From: JAGCJX01 sp045638645
GTDB taxonomy: Bacteria; Bacteroidota; Bacteroidia; Bacteroidales; UBA932
Length of the DNA: 64,000 bases
Assembly: GCA_045638645.1 (NCBI GenBank)
Contig: JAZUBU010000005.1
Location: forward strand, 62,001 to 126,000
Reading direction: 5' to 3'
Every line of letters begins with the position of its first letter. The first letter of the stretch is position 1. Under the pieces are notes generated by a model. It was not told the DNA's origin, made no database searches, and saw only the letters and a program-made list of their open reading frames with translations. The translations under genes and the position numbers were made by a program. Below are positions 15,877-24,577 of the stretch, piece after piece.

Positions 15877-16086
15877 ATGAAAACAGTAGGAAAATACAAC
15901 ACAGCCTTTGCTGCTGAATTGGCAAAAGGGCTCTTGGAAAGCGAAGGCATTGCCTCGTGCATCGTCAACGAATACACGACATACGTTGGCCTGACGCATG
16001 CTACGGAGCCGGTCGAACTTCGCGTCGCCGACGAAGACTACGAAACTGCCGTCAAGGTTTTGGAGGCCTCTTCCAAGGCATTGTAG
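15877..16086 (+). CDS. DUF2007-type putative signal-transducing protein
   Basis: A 69-residue protein. The pattern YNTAFAAELAKGLLESEGIASCIVNEY followed by PVELRVADEDYETAVKVLE is the DUF2007 fold, a small PII-like alpha/beta domain annotated as putative prokaryotic signal-transducing protein. No ligand or partner is established here. The ATG at 15877 is chosen because it gives the full domain; the preceding codons in frame lie inside the upstream gene. Its 3' end overlaps the convergent DUF3109 gene by 49 bases. Confidence 0.8.
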   Translation: MKTVGKYNTAFAAELAKGLLESEGIASCIVNEYTTYVGLTHATEPVELRVADEDYETAVKVLEASSKAL

Positions 16087-16631
16087 AAATCCTCTCCCAG
16101 AAATTGAATCAGGGGTTCCCGTAAGAATTTATACACGGGGATCCCTTCTTCTTTGCCCTTTTTGAAGGCATCCCGACAAATGTCCCAACGGTGCAGATTC
16201 AAGGCAATCATGCCGCTGGAAAGACGGGTTACCCGAATGGGATACAACCAGCAGGAGATCGGCTTGCGGAAACGGGATCCTCCGTTAAAGTACGAACGTT
16301 CAATGGCACAGAAACAATTCTCATGCTCATCAAAACAAGTGTACACACACTCTTCCCGGCCACAAATCAAGGGCGTGACCAAGTCTCCATCCTGATCAAT
16401 GCTGAAGAAGCCGTTCTCCGCCACCACTTTCTTCTCCTGATCGCTCATCAGGGGTGCATAATGCTCATATTCCGACTCCAGGGCCTCACATTCCGACTCT
16501 TCCAGGGGAGCTCCACTGTCGCCAATGATACAACAAACCCCTTTGCAACGTTCGTAGTCGCAACAAAAACACTCGGTCAGGATCTCAGAAGAGACCAATA
16601 CGTCATCTATTTGAATAATTGCTGTCTCCAT
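16038..16631 (-). CDS. DUF3109 family cysteine-rich protein
   Basis: A 197-residue cytoplasmic protein with clustered cysteines: CFCCDYERCKGVCC near the N-terminus, then CGREECVYTCFDEHENCFCAIE and SCWLYPIRV. The spacing is that of DUF3109, related to the YkgJ-type zinc- or iron-chelating family. Function unknown; metal binding is the likely property. The ATG at 16631 (METAIIQID) fits the family start; an in-frame GTG at 16661 would add ten residues overlapping the M16 gene. Either way the start lies within the 3' end of the M16 gene (29-base overlap), indicating co-translation. Convergent overlap of 49 bases with the DUF2007 gene. Confidence 0.85.
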   Translation of the reverse strand: METAIIQIDDVLVSSEILTECFCCDYERCKGVCCIIGDSGAPLEESECEALESEYEHYAPLMSDQEKKVVAENGFFSIDQDGDLVTPLICGREECVYTCFDEHENCFCAIERSYFNGGSRFRKPISCWLYPIRVTRLSSGMIALNLHRWDICRDAFKKGKEEGIPVYKFLREPLIQFLGEDFYNALEEASKTLTAVS

Positions 16632-19431
16632 ACAATACCAATTCCAAACGACCTCCCTCATTCAAGTAGGTGGCCAAAGCCTCGTTTACCTGCTCCAGGG
16701 AGATCTGGTTCAACTGTGACAAATAATGGGTATAAAAATCCTTTCCATACACAGAACGATTCACCAACAAGTCCATCCAGAACTCACAGGTCGTCTCCTG
16801 ACGGAAAGCAAAATTCGCACGCAAATTCTTCTTCAACGAAGCCAGGCGGTCTGCACAGACACCTTCTTTTGCCAAATCGGACAAAATGGTACGCAAGGTG
16901 TCGTACAATTTCGGCTGATAGGCTTCGGTTTCAAAGGCAACGTCCATCAACATGACTTCTTCGGGATACTTCCGAAAATCGGTAGCAACTCGCGCCGGAA
17001 TACCGAGTTGGAAAAGCTCCTGCTGCAACGTTGCAGCCACAATCCGACTGACAAGTTGGCCTGCCACCAATTCTTCCGAGCCGTTGGCACACGCACCCAC
17101 CAGCGTCATCCGATAATACGCTGTCGACGGATCCATCTGCACCGGAATTTCAACTCGACGCACATACTGGTTCAGGTTATAAGGCAGAATCTGCCAGTTG
17201 TCCCGACGATTCGGGTTGGAGGAGAGCGTACCCAGGTAACGGCACAATTGATTCCGGAAATCGGCATCCTGGGGATCAAAATCCCCAACAAAAACGAAGG
17301 TATAGGAGGCTGCATTGGCGTACATGCGACGCAAGAATTCCACGGCACCTTCGTAATTCATCGCCACCAGCTCCTGAGGATCGGACAAAGCCGAATAGGA
17401 GTTGGGATTGTAAAGACGGGTGAGCACACTGTCTTTTACCCGAGTAGCGGGATCCGACGCCAACAACTGGTGTTGGGCCTGCTTCAACTGGGCAAAATAA
17501 TCAAAGGAAGCACGATCCGCCTCGATGGAAGAAAACTGCAGATGGACCTGATGCAGGAAATCTTCCATCCGGGCTACCGGAGCCTGACCGGACAGAGTGG
17601 TCAACGCATAGGAAATCTCTTTCTTCAACTCCATATCGGCTGCCCGGTTGTAGGCTGCAATCTCATGGGCCGACACACCTCCCAAAGCACTCAGGTTAGC
17701 AATCTCCGTCATGTAATCGCGTTGCAACGGGGTCGCTTGCTGCAACAGGGACAAGCCACCCTTTGAGATGGCACGGAACTGGAATCGACCGGGTTCTGCC
17801 GGAGTCGCTTTCAACAAAACATTTACACCGTTCGAAAGGGTCAGTCGGGTCGCACCGGACATCGGCTCTGTCGTTTCCATCGAAATCGTCGGCAGAACTT
17901 CACAGGCCGGCAATTCGGGAAGTGCGGCCAGGGTCACCGGCACATGTATCTGGTATTTTGCATTGTATTCCGAAACCAGTTCCAAGGCCCGATCCACCCA
18001 GGCTTGACTGGGATAAGCCGACTCTGATACCGGGCCGGTGAACGTAACCGTCAGATCTTCGGGAGAACGCAACAACGCGGAAACATACGTATTGTACGCA
18101 TCCAAAGACAACAAGGAGTCCGCCTTGTGCATCAGCGCATGCTGCATTTCCACGCTGGCCAACGAAGTTCCACCCAAGAAATGGCCAATGCAACGGTCCG
18201 CCAAGACACGGTTGGCCAATTTATCTTTTTGCTGGTAGGCCGCGTCAAGGGCACCAAAATAACGGCCCTTTGCCCGACCAAACTCTTCTTGGGTAAATCC
18301 GCTGCGACGAACCTCTTCCAACAGACGGGCCGTCCACAGGACAGCATGGTCCAAACTGTCGGGCTGCGTTGCAAAACCCAACTTCAAGGAAGACTGGTTT
18401 TGTATGCCCAGGAAACGACCTTCCTGAACCTGGTACCCCCAAATCGGAATTCCGGACTGCTGCCGACTCATCTCCATGCGCTCCTGCAACAGAAAACGCG
18501 TCATGCCTTGCAAATAGTCCTGCAGAAAATAAACCGAGGTAGATCGGAATTCATCAGGCATGGGTTGGGTACGAAAATGGAAGGTCATACGCGCCTCGGA
18601 TGCTTGGGCGTCGGTCGCATTCAAAACCTGCAGACAACCGGGAAGCTGAACCCGCTCATAGGACCGTTCCTCCACGGCAGGAGCCTTCGGCATGGTTTGG
18701 AAGAGCGTTTTGATTTTCATTTCCACCTGATCCGGATCAAAGTCTCCCACAATCACCACCGCCTGCAAATCCGGTCGCGACCACTGGTAGTAATATTGAC
18801 GCAATTCCTTGGATGTAAAACCATCGACCTGGCACAAAAGATCACTGCAAAACGAATTTTCGTAGCCGGTTCCTTCCAGCAGATGGGAGCGCAATTCCCG
18901 GTTCATCCGGTTTTGTGCCGTATTGCGGGAAGCATGGGCGTTGTGGAAATATTTCTTGGCCACCTGCACATCGTCTTCATCCAGGTTGACCGAGCACGAC
19001 CAATTGTACAACACCAGCAGCGTTGAGTCCATCACGGCCGCACTCCTGCCTACCGGCACGTTGGAAAGACGGTACACCGTTTCTTCCAGTGTGGTTCCGA
19101 TTTCAAAATCCCGCTGCAAATCCAACCCCAGATCATAAAAATAATCCAACAGGGTCGCTCCCGGAAAATTCCGGGTGCCACGCATGCTCATCTGAGCCAG
19201 GAGTTCCGTCATCCCCGCTTGTCCGGCCTTTTCCAGTACCGTTCCAGACTTCTCTACCAGATAGAAATCTGCCCGACCCGGCAATGCCTGGTTCTTCACC
19301 AGATAATAACTCAATCCGTTCGCCAGCGACCCTTTCTTGATACGGGGATCTTCCGGCAATTTTTCCAGAGGTTGGGCAAAAAGACAGCTTGCCATCAAGC
19401 TGCAGACAATCAGGAACAGGAGTTTTTTCAT
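16603..19431 (-). CDS. M16 (pitrilysin/insulinase) family protein lacking the zinc-binding motif
   Basis: A 942-residue exported protein with a signal peptide (MKKLLFLIVCSLMASCLFAQ; either cleavage after the Ala of LFAQ or a weak lipobox). The length and order fit the four-domain M16 peptidases of Bacteroidetes (KKGSLANGLSYYLVKNQ, FYLVEKSGTVLE, GTRNFPG, ETVYRLSNVPV). The zinc motif HxxEH is replaced by ELLAQ in GMTELLAQMSMRGT. The distal glutamate motif (normally like VIxEEWR) is replaced by KKYFHNAHASRN. It is therefore predicted to be proteolytically inactive, like the non-catalytic partner subunits of paired M16 systems. No active partner is in this window. Promoter at 19453-19460; overlaps the DUF3109 gene. 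Confidence 0.88.
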   Translation of the reverse strand: MKKLLFLIVCSLMASCLFAQPLEKLPEDPRIKKGSLANGLSYYLVKNQALPGRADFYLVEKSGTVLEKAGQAGMTELLAQMSMRGTRNFPGATLLDYFYDLGLDLQRDFEIGTTLEETVYRLSNVPVGRSAAVMDSTLLVLYNWSCSVNLDEDDVQVAKKYFHNAHASRNTAQNRMNRELRSHLLEGTGYENSFCSDLLCQVDGFTSKELRQYYYQWSRPDLQAVVIVGDFDPDQVEMKIKTLFQTMPKAPAVEERSYERVQLPGCLQVLNATDAQASEARMTFHFRTQPMPDEFRSTSVYFLQDYLQGMTRFLLQERMEMSRQQSGIPIWGYQVQEGRFLGIQNQSSLKLGFATQPDSLDHAVLWTARLLEEVRRSGFTQEEFGRAKGRYFGALDAAYQQKDKLANRVLADRCIGHFLGGTSLASVEMQHALMHKADSLLSLDAYNTYVSALLRSPEDLTVTFTGPVSESAYPSQAWVDRALELVSEYNAKYQIHVPVTLAALPELPACEVLPTISMETTEPMSGATRLTLSNGVNVLLKATPAEPGRFQFRAISKGGLSLLQQATPLQRDYMTEIANLSALGGVSAHEIAAYNRAADMELKKEISYALTTLSGQAPVARMEDFLHQVHLQFSSIEADRASFDYFAQLKQAQHQLLASDPATRVKDSVLTRLYNPNSYSALSDPQELVAMNYEGAVEFLRRMYANAASYTFVFVGDFDPQDADFRNQLCRYLGTLSSNPNRRDNWQILPYNLNQYVRRVEIPVQMDPSTAYYRMTLVGACANGSEELVAGQLVSRIVAATLQQELFQLGIPARVATDFRKYPEEVMLMDVAFETEAYQPKLYDTLRTILSDLAKEGVCADRLASLKKNLRANFAFRQETTCEFWMDLLVNRSVYGKDFYTHYLSQLNQISLEQVNEALATYLNEGGRLELVLYGDSNYSNR

Positions 19432-19452
19432 GACGCTAAGGTTAATGGAAAG

Positions 19453-19460
19453 CAAAAATA
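19453..19460 (-). promoter_or_regulatory. M16 gene promoter, -7 box TATTTTTG
   Basis: TAnnTTTG on the minus strand, 21 bases before the ATG at 19431. Divergent from the TPR gene promoter. Confidence 0.62.
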
Positions 19461-19492
19461 AAGAAAAAAAGGAGTTGCTTAATAATTTTATT

Positions 19493-19500
19493 TACATTTG
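19493..19500 (+). promoter_or_regulatory. TPR gene promoter, -7 box TACATTTG
   Basis: Perfect TAnnTTTG with a leader of about 50 nucleotides, AT-rich, before the ATG at 19556. Confidence 0.7.
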
Positions 19501-19555
19501 TGGTTTGAAAAACTGAATTTTATAAAAACATTAATTAATACTACTTTATAGCGCA

Positions 19556-20497
19556 ATGAAAAAATTCGTTTTATCTGGTTTCATCGCTTTATTTGCGATC
19601 TCTGCCTCTTTCGCTCAAACCGTAGAAACAGCTACCGAGTTGTACAACGCTGGTGCAACCGAACTGAATGCCGGCAACATGGCGGCTGCTCTCTCCAACT
19701 TTGAAAAAGCTTTGGCTGAAGCAGAAATCATCGGAATGGATGCAGATGAAGTTGCGACCAACTGCAAGAATGTAATCCCGACCCTCTACCTCCACTTGGG
19801 TAAAGAATACGGTGTTGCCAAAGAATTGGACAAAGCGGTTGAAACATTGAAAACTGCGATTGAAAAGGCTACTGCTTTCGGCGACGAAGGCACGGCTGCT
19901 GAAGCGACCTCCCTCATCCCCCAATTGTATGTTCAGGACGGTAACGAAAAATTGAATGCAAAAGACTTTGCCGGAGCCGTTGCTTCTTATGAAAAAGCCA
20001 TCGAAATCGATGCCAACAACGCGATGGCCTGGTTGCGTCTGGGTATGGCTTCATCCCGTACTGCCGACGACGAAAAAACCGTAAACGCATTCCAAAAAGC
20101 AGCCGAATTGGGACAAAAGGCAAATGCTGACAAACAACTGGCTAGTTTCTACTTGGCAAAAGCCAACAAAGCTCGTCAAGCAAAGAACTACCAATCTGCC
20201 ATGGAATTTGCCAGCCAAGCCAATGCCGTCCAAGAAAACGCAACAGCTTACAAGATTTACGCAATCTCTGCTGTCAGCGCCAAAAAATATGCAGAAGCCG
20301 TGGACGGTCTGGAAAAATACCTGGCTATGTCTCCGAATGCGAACGATGCCAACCAAATGAAATACTACGCTGCAACTTCGTACGAAGCCCTCGGTCAAAA
20401 AGACAAAGCTTGCGGTTATTACAAAGCGATCCTGACCGACCCTCAATTTGCTGAATACGCAAAACACAAAGTCGAAGTTGACCTTAAATGCAAGTAA
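19556..20497 (+). CDS. periplasmic tetratricopeptide-repeat protein
   Basis: A 313-residue protein with a type I signal peptide (cleavage after SFAQ, about 21). At least four or five TPR-like helix pairs follow, for example YNAGATELNAGNMAAALSNF, GNEKLNAKDFAGAVASYEKA and ANKARQAKNYQSAMEFASQA. TPR proteins are protein-binding scaffolds, so no enzymatic role is expected. It resembles abundant Bacteroidales periplasmic TPR proteins. Codon use is like that of highly expressed genes (TTG leucine, GCT/GCA alanine). Its last 10 bases overlap the U32 gene. Confidence 0.85.
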   Translation: MKKFVLSGFIALFAISASFAQTVETATELYNAGATELNAGNMAAALSNFEKALAEAEIIGMDADEVATNCKNVIPTLYLHLGKEYGVAKELDKAVETLKTAIEKATAFGDEGTAAEATSLIPQLYVQDGNEKLNAKDFAGAVASYEKAIEIDANNAMAWLRLGMASSRTADDEKTVNAFQKAAELGQKANADKQLASFYLAKANKARQAKNYQSAMEFASQANAVQENATAYKIYAISAVSAKKYAEAVDGLEKYLAMSPNANDANQMKYYAATSYEALGQKDKACGYYKAILTDPQFAEYAKHKVEVDLKCK

Positions 20498-22317
20498 AAC
20501 TTGAATTGCTGGCTCCGGCCAAAGACAAACAAATCGGCATCGCGGCCATCGACTGCGGTGCCGATGCTGTTTATATTGCCGGACCTGCTTACGGAGCCCG
20601 GGAAGCGGCAGGGAATTCGTTTGAGGACATTGCCGAACTGACGGCCTATGCCCATCGCTTCGGCGTAAAGATCTTTCTCGTCCTCAACACCATCCTGTAC
20701 GACACTGAACTGGCAGATGCCGAAGCTTACCTTTGGGAGGCCTACCGCATTGGCTGCGATGCCGTCATCGTGCAAGACCTGGGGTTGCTGCAGATGAAGC
20801 GCCCGCCCATTCCCCTCCACGCCTCCACCCAGACCAACATCCGTACCGTAGAACAAGCCCAATTTCTGGCCTCATTCGGATTTGAACGCATCATCCTGGC
20901 CCGGGAACTTTCGATTGACCAGATTCGTGCCATTCGCCAACGTGTGGACTGTGAAATTGAAACCTTCATCCACGGCGCCCTCTGCGTTTCGTACAGCGGG
21001 GCATGCTACCTGAGTCAGAAACTGGCGGGCCGGAGCGCCAACCGCGGCAGTTGCATCCAGGCATGCCGGGGCCGCTACGACCTCGAGGATGCCGACGGCA
21101 AGCTACTGGCCCGCAACAAGACCCTCCTGTCCCTAAAGGACTTCTCCGGTTTCCAACACCTGGAAGCGCTGGCAGAAGCCGGGGTCTGCTCCTTCAAAAT
21201 CGAAGGCCGGTTGAAAAACGAATCCTATGTAAAAAATATTGTCCGGCACTACCGGCAAGCCCTCGATGCTTTGATTGACCGGTATCCCGACCGCTATGCA
21301 CGGGCCTCCTGGGGCCGGGTGTCCGGTGGCTTTGAACCCAATCCGGACTACACCTTCAGCCGGGGTCGGACGCCGTTCCACCTGGAGGGAAAACGAGGAA
21401 AATGGTGCTCCATGGATGCCGGGAAAAGTTTGGGAGAACCTCTGGGCAAACTGACCCACCTGCAACGCCGGGGCGATGCAGCCTCCTTCCGCATTGAAAC
21501 AAACATCCCTCTGGCAAACGGGGACGGACTCTGTCTGCTCAACAAGAACGGTGATGTGTGTGGCCTGCGCATTGAACAAGTGGCACAAGGATTGATTCGG
21601 ACCAAGAACCTGCCCGAACTGGAAAATGGACGCATGCTGTACCGAAATTACAACCTGACGTTTGAAAAATCGTTGGACAAACAAATGCCCGAACGGCTCA
21701 TCGACGTACAGATTGAAGTCTCGGAAGAAAAAGGTGCCTGGACCTTCCTGGCCAAAAGCGAAGACGGACGTTGTGCCTCCGTCTGCTTGAATGATTCCTT
21801 TGAAGCCGCCCGCAATGCAGAACTTGCGCTGGAGAACATCCAACGGCAACTCAGCAAAAAAAGCGGTATCTACCGGTTCTCCGTCGCTACCCTTTCCCTG
21901 GAAAATTTCCCGTTCATTCCGGCTGCCCGTCTGAACGAGGTTCGCCGCTCACTGGCCGAAGCCTTCGACCAATGCCCCGCCCAGCCCCATCGTGCAGAAC
22001 TGCCCATCCCCCATCCGGACGCCCAGCAAAGGGCTTTGGCCCAAAGCGCCTGGAAAGCACAGAGCCAAGGTTGTCTGAACTTGTCCAACCGCCTCTCCCA
22101 ATCGTTGTACGCAGCTCTGGGCTTTGAAAAGCAAATTGCCTACGAACTGGCACCCCAACCCAATACGGAGTTGATGCGTTGCAAATATTGCCTGCGTTTT
22201 GAAATGGGCCAATGCACGCGAGGCAAGGACCGTCGTCCCTGGTACCTGATCAACAAAGGATACCGGCTTCGCATTGAATTTGACTGTGAAAAATGCGAAA
22301 TGGTCATCCGCGGGTAA
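20488..22317 (+). CDS. U32 family protein, RlhA-like (putative RNA hydroxylation)
   Basis: A 609-residue protein. The N-terminal U32 domain runs LLAPAKDKQIGIAAIDCGADAVYI; the signature ETFIHGALCVSYSGACYLS (about 158-176) and GSCIQACRGRYDL (about 187-199) supply the conserved cysteines. The C-terminal part carries a second cysteine group, CKYCLRFEMGQCTRG (about 565-579). U32 proteins were long called peptidases or collagenases. Members RlhA and TrhP in E. coli are needed for hydroxylation of a 23S rRNA cytidine and a tRNA uridine respectively, and the length and C-terminal domain here look most like RlhA. Exact target not certain. Overlaps the TPR gene by 10 bases. Confidence 0.85.
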   Translation: MQVKLELLAPAKDKQIGIAAIDCGADAVYIAGPAYGAREAAGNSFEDIAELTAYAHRFGVKIFLVLNTILYDTELADAEAYLWEAYRIGCDAVIVQDLGLLQMKRPPIPLHASTQTNIRTVEQAQFLASFGFERIILARELSIDQIRAIRQRVDCEIETFIHGALCVSYSGACYLSQKLAGRSANRGSCIQACRGRYDLEDADGKLLARNKTLLSLKDFSGFQHLEALAEAGVCSFKIEGRLKNESYVKNIVRHYRQALDALIDRYPDRYARASWGRVSGGFEPNPDYTFSRGRTPFHLEGKRGKWCSMDAGKSLGEPLGKLTHLQRRGDAASFRIETNIPLANGDGLCLLNKNGDVCGLRIEQVAQGLIRTKNLPELENGRMLYRNYNLTFEKSLDKQMPERLIDVQIEVSEEKGAWTFLAKSEDGRCASVCLNDSFEAARNAELALENIQRQLSKKSGIYRFSVATLSLENFPFIPAARLNEVRRSLAEAFDQCPAQPHRAELPIPHPDAQQRALAQSAWKAQSQGCLNLSNRLSQSLYAALGFEKQIAYELAPQPNTELMRCKYCLRFEMGQCTRGKDRRPWYLINKGYRLRIEFDCEKCEMVIRG

Positions 22318-22328
22318 AACTATTTTGG

Positions 22329-22336
22329 TAACTTTG
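22329..22336 (+). promoter_or_regulatory. holB promoter, -7 box TAACTTTG
   Basis: Perfect TAnnTTTG ending 4 bases before the holB ATG at 22341, predicting a leaderless or nearly leaderless transcript. Confidence 0.62.
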
Positions 22337-22340
22337 TACA

Positions 22341-23366
22341 ATGCTATTCCGAGAAATTCGGGGCAACGAAGCCCTCAAGCAACAACTGGTCACCATGTGC
22401 GATGAAAACCGCACAGGACACGCCATTTTGTTTTCTGAAGCAGGGGAATACGGAGCAGTCGCTCATGCCATAGCACTGGCTCAATACCTGTCCTGCCCAA
22501 ACCGTAGCCAAGGTGAACCTTGTGGAACCTGCCCGAGCTGCCAGAAATTTGACAAACTCATTCACCCGGATCTCCATTTCATTTTCCCCGTGAATGCGAC
22601 GGCCAAAGGGGGCAGCCGTCCCCTCAGCCAGTCCTTTGTAGCCCAATGGCGGGAACTGTTACTGGCCAATCCCTACTTTTCGGAAGAAACCTTGAGCAAA
22701 CACTTGGGGCTGGAAGAAAAGTCCGGCACCATCCCCGTACAGGAAGCCAAAGAGATCATCAGCAAAATGTCCATCCGTTCCTACGAAGGCGGAAACAAAT
22801 ATGCCATCATCTGGCTCCCGGAACGCATGACGGCCGAAGCAGCGAACAAACTCCTCAAAATCATTGAAGAACCGTATCCGAACACCTACTTCTTCCTGAT
22901 TACCCACGCTCCAGAACGCGTCATCTCCACCATTGTCTCCCGTTGCCTGCGCATCGAGGTCGGCCCGATTCCTCCGTCCAGCCAATCCAAGGGAGATGAA
23001 TCCGAATGGCAGGAACCGGCCCTGGCCCTGCTCCGCCACACCGCCAACCGGGACCTGGTATCCCTTTTGCAAACGGGAGAAGGTCTGTGGGAGTTCGGAC
23101 GGGAAAAACAGAAATACTTTTGCCTATACCTGGAAGACTGCCTGCGCAGTCTGCTCTACCTCGTGGAAAACGTTCCCCTACCGACAGGTATCTCCCCGGA
23201 AGCAGAGAAACACTTGCGTCAAATGGCCCCCAAATTCAGTCGGGAGGGCCTCGAAAAAGCCTTCTCGGCCACCGATCACGCTCGCGCACTCCTGGAATCC
23301 AATGTGAATGCAAAAAGCGTCTTTGCGGTCCTTTGCAATTTTCTCTATAACTCCGTAAATTTGTAA
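22341..23366 (+). CDS. holB: DNA polymerase III delta' subunit
   Basis: A 341-residue clamp-loader subunit. The zinc module is seen as CPNRSQGEPCGTCPSCQKF (about 52-70). The P-loop is degenerate (SEAGEYGAVAHA), as expected for delta', which does not hydrolyse ATP. Sensor region TAEAANKLLKIIEEPYPNTYFFLITHAPERVISTIVSRC is typical. It loads the beta clamp with gamma/tau and delta. Gene order holB-ricT-gldH-trmB is seen in other Bacteroidales. Promoter box ends 4 bases before the ATG. Confidence 0.93.
   Translation: MLFREIRGNEALKQQLVTMCDENRTGHAILFSEAGEYGAVAHAIALAQYLSCPNRSQGEPCGTCPSCQKFDKLIHPDLHFIFPVNATAKGGSRPLSQSFVAQWRELLLANPYFSEETLSKHLGLEEKSGTIPVQEAKEIISKMSIRSYEGGNKYAIIWLPERMTAEAANKLLKIIEEPYPNTYFFLITHAPERVISTIVSRCLRIEVGPIPPSSQSKGDESEWQEPALALLRHTANRDLVSLLQTGEGLWEFGREKQKYFCLYLEDCLRSLLYLVENVPLPTGISPEAEKHLRQMAPKFSREGLEKAFSATDHARALLESNVNAKSVFAVLCNFLYNSVNL
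23356..23363 (+). promoter_or_regulatory. ricT promoter, -7 box TAAATTTG
   Basis: TAnnTTTG match overlapping the last holB codons, 20 bases before the ricT ATG at 23384. Confidence 0.55.
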
Positions 23367-23383
23367 CCTATACATTGCCAATT

Positions 23384-24577
23384 ATGGAAGAAAAAGACAT
23401 ACAATACGATTGCGCCCGAGGCTGTACCACCGAACGGACTCCGGAAGGAGCACTCCATTGCCAATACAAGACCGGATGTTGCAAACTGGAGGTCTTCAAC
23501 TGGCTGGACGGCATCCAACAGGACGAAGTCCGGGACATCTTTGAAGTGCGCTTCAAAAACACACGCAAAGGATTTTACCGCAACACCAGTGGCCAACTCC
23601 TCAAGACCGGCGATTTTGTGGTGGTAGAAGCCGCAAACGGTCACGATTTGGGCATCATCACCTTGGACGGTGCGATTGTTGCCCGGCAGATGATGCGCCA
23701 CCACCTGGATCCCAAGACCTACGAGTGCAAGAAAATCTACCGGAAAGCCAAACCCCTGGACATGGAACGCTGGCAAGAAGCCATCGCCCGGGAACACCAC
23801 ACCATGATTCGTGCCCGCCAGATTGCCGCCGAGTTAAAGCTCAGCATGAAAATTGGGGACGTTGAGTTTCAAGGAGACGGCACCAAAGCTATCTTCTACT
23901 ACATTGCCGACGAACGCGTGGACTTCCGCCAACTGATTAAAGTATTTGCCGAAGAATTCCGTATCCGTATCGAGATGAAACAAATCGGTGCCCGACAAGA
24001 GGCTGCTCTGATTGGCGACATCGGGGTCTGCGGCCGCACACTCTGCTGTTCAACACACGTCGTGGACTTCCAGTCCATCACCACCCAGTCCGCCCGATGT
24101 CAGGATCTTTCGCTGAACCCGCAAAAATTGGCGGGTCAATGTGGCAAACTCAAGTGCTGCATCAACTACGAAGCACCGGTGTACCAGGATGCCATCAACC
24201 GGATGCCGCGCATCAACCATCCATTGGAACTGCAGGACGGACAGGCCTACCTGGTCAAAACAGACATCCTCAAAGGCATGATGTGGTTCTCTTACGACCC
24301 CCATTCCATGGCGAACCTCATCCCCTTGAGCCGTGAAAAAGTCATCGACATCCTGAAACTCAATGCCCGAGGCAAAAAGGGTTCCTCCCTGATCAACCAG
24401 GAAGCGGACCAACACCAAACGGAATTCATCAGTGCCGTAGGAGACGAGAAGATTGACCGTTTTGACGAAAACAAAAAGAACAAGAAAAACAACGCGAACA
24501 AGCCCCGTCCCAACAAAAAACGCAAACCCAAGAAAGGGGGCAGCAGTCATGCAAAGGCGCCGAAGAACAACGAATAA
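23384..24577 (+). CDS. ricT: PSP1-domain protein RicT (YaaT)
   Basis: A 397-residue protein. The PSP1 C-terminal domain is seen as EVRFKNTRKGFYRNT...GDFVVVEAANGHDLGII, then IGDVEFQGDGTKAIFYYIADERVDFRQLIK and GDIGVCGRTLCCSTHV. GQCGKLKCCINYE supplies further cysteines. In B. subtilis the orthologue is part of the RicA-RicF-RicT complex, which carries iron-sulfur clusters and affects RNA processing; RicA and RicF are not recognised here. The tail (about 360-397) is a basic, disordered KKNKKNNANKPRP stretch and may bind nucleic acid. The first in-frame ATG (23375) overlaps holB; 23384 gives MEEKDIQYDC. Overlaps gldH by 29 bases. Confidence 0.88.
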   Translation: MEEKDIQYDCARGCTTERTPEGALHCQYKTGCCKLEVFNWLDGIQQDEVRDIFEVRFKNTRKGFYRNTSGQLLKTGDFVVVEAANGHDLGIITLDGAIVARQMMRHHLDPKTYECKKIYRKAKPLDMERWQEAIAREHHTMIRARQIAAELKLSMKIGDVEFQGDGTKAIFYYIADERVDFRQLIKVFAEEFRIRIEMKQIGARQEAALIGDIGVCGRTLCCSTHVVDFQSITTQSARCQDLSLNPQKLAGQCGKLKCCINYEAPVYQDAINRMPRINHPLELQDGQAYLVKTDILKGMMWFSYDPHSMANLIPLSREKVIDILKLNARGKKGSSLINQEADQHQTEFISAVGDEKIDRFDENKKNKKNNANKPRPNKKRKPKKGGSSHAKAPKNNE

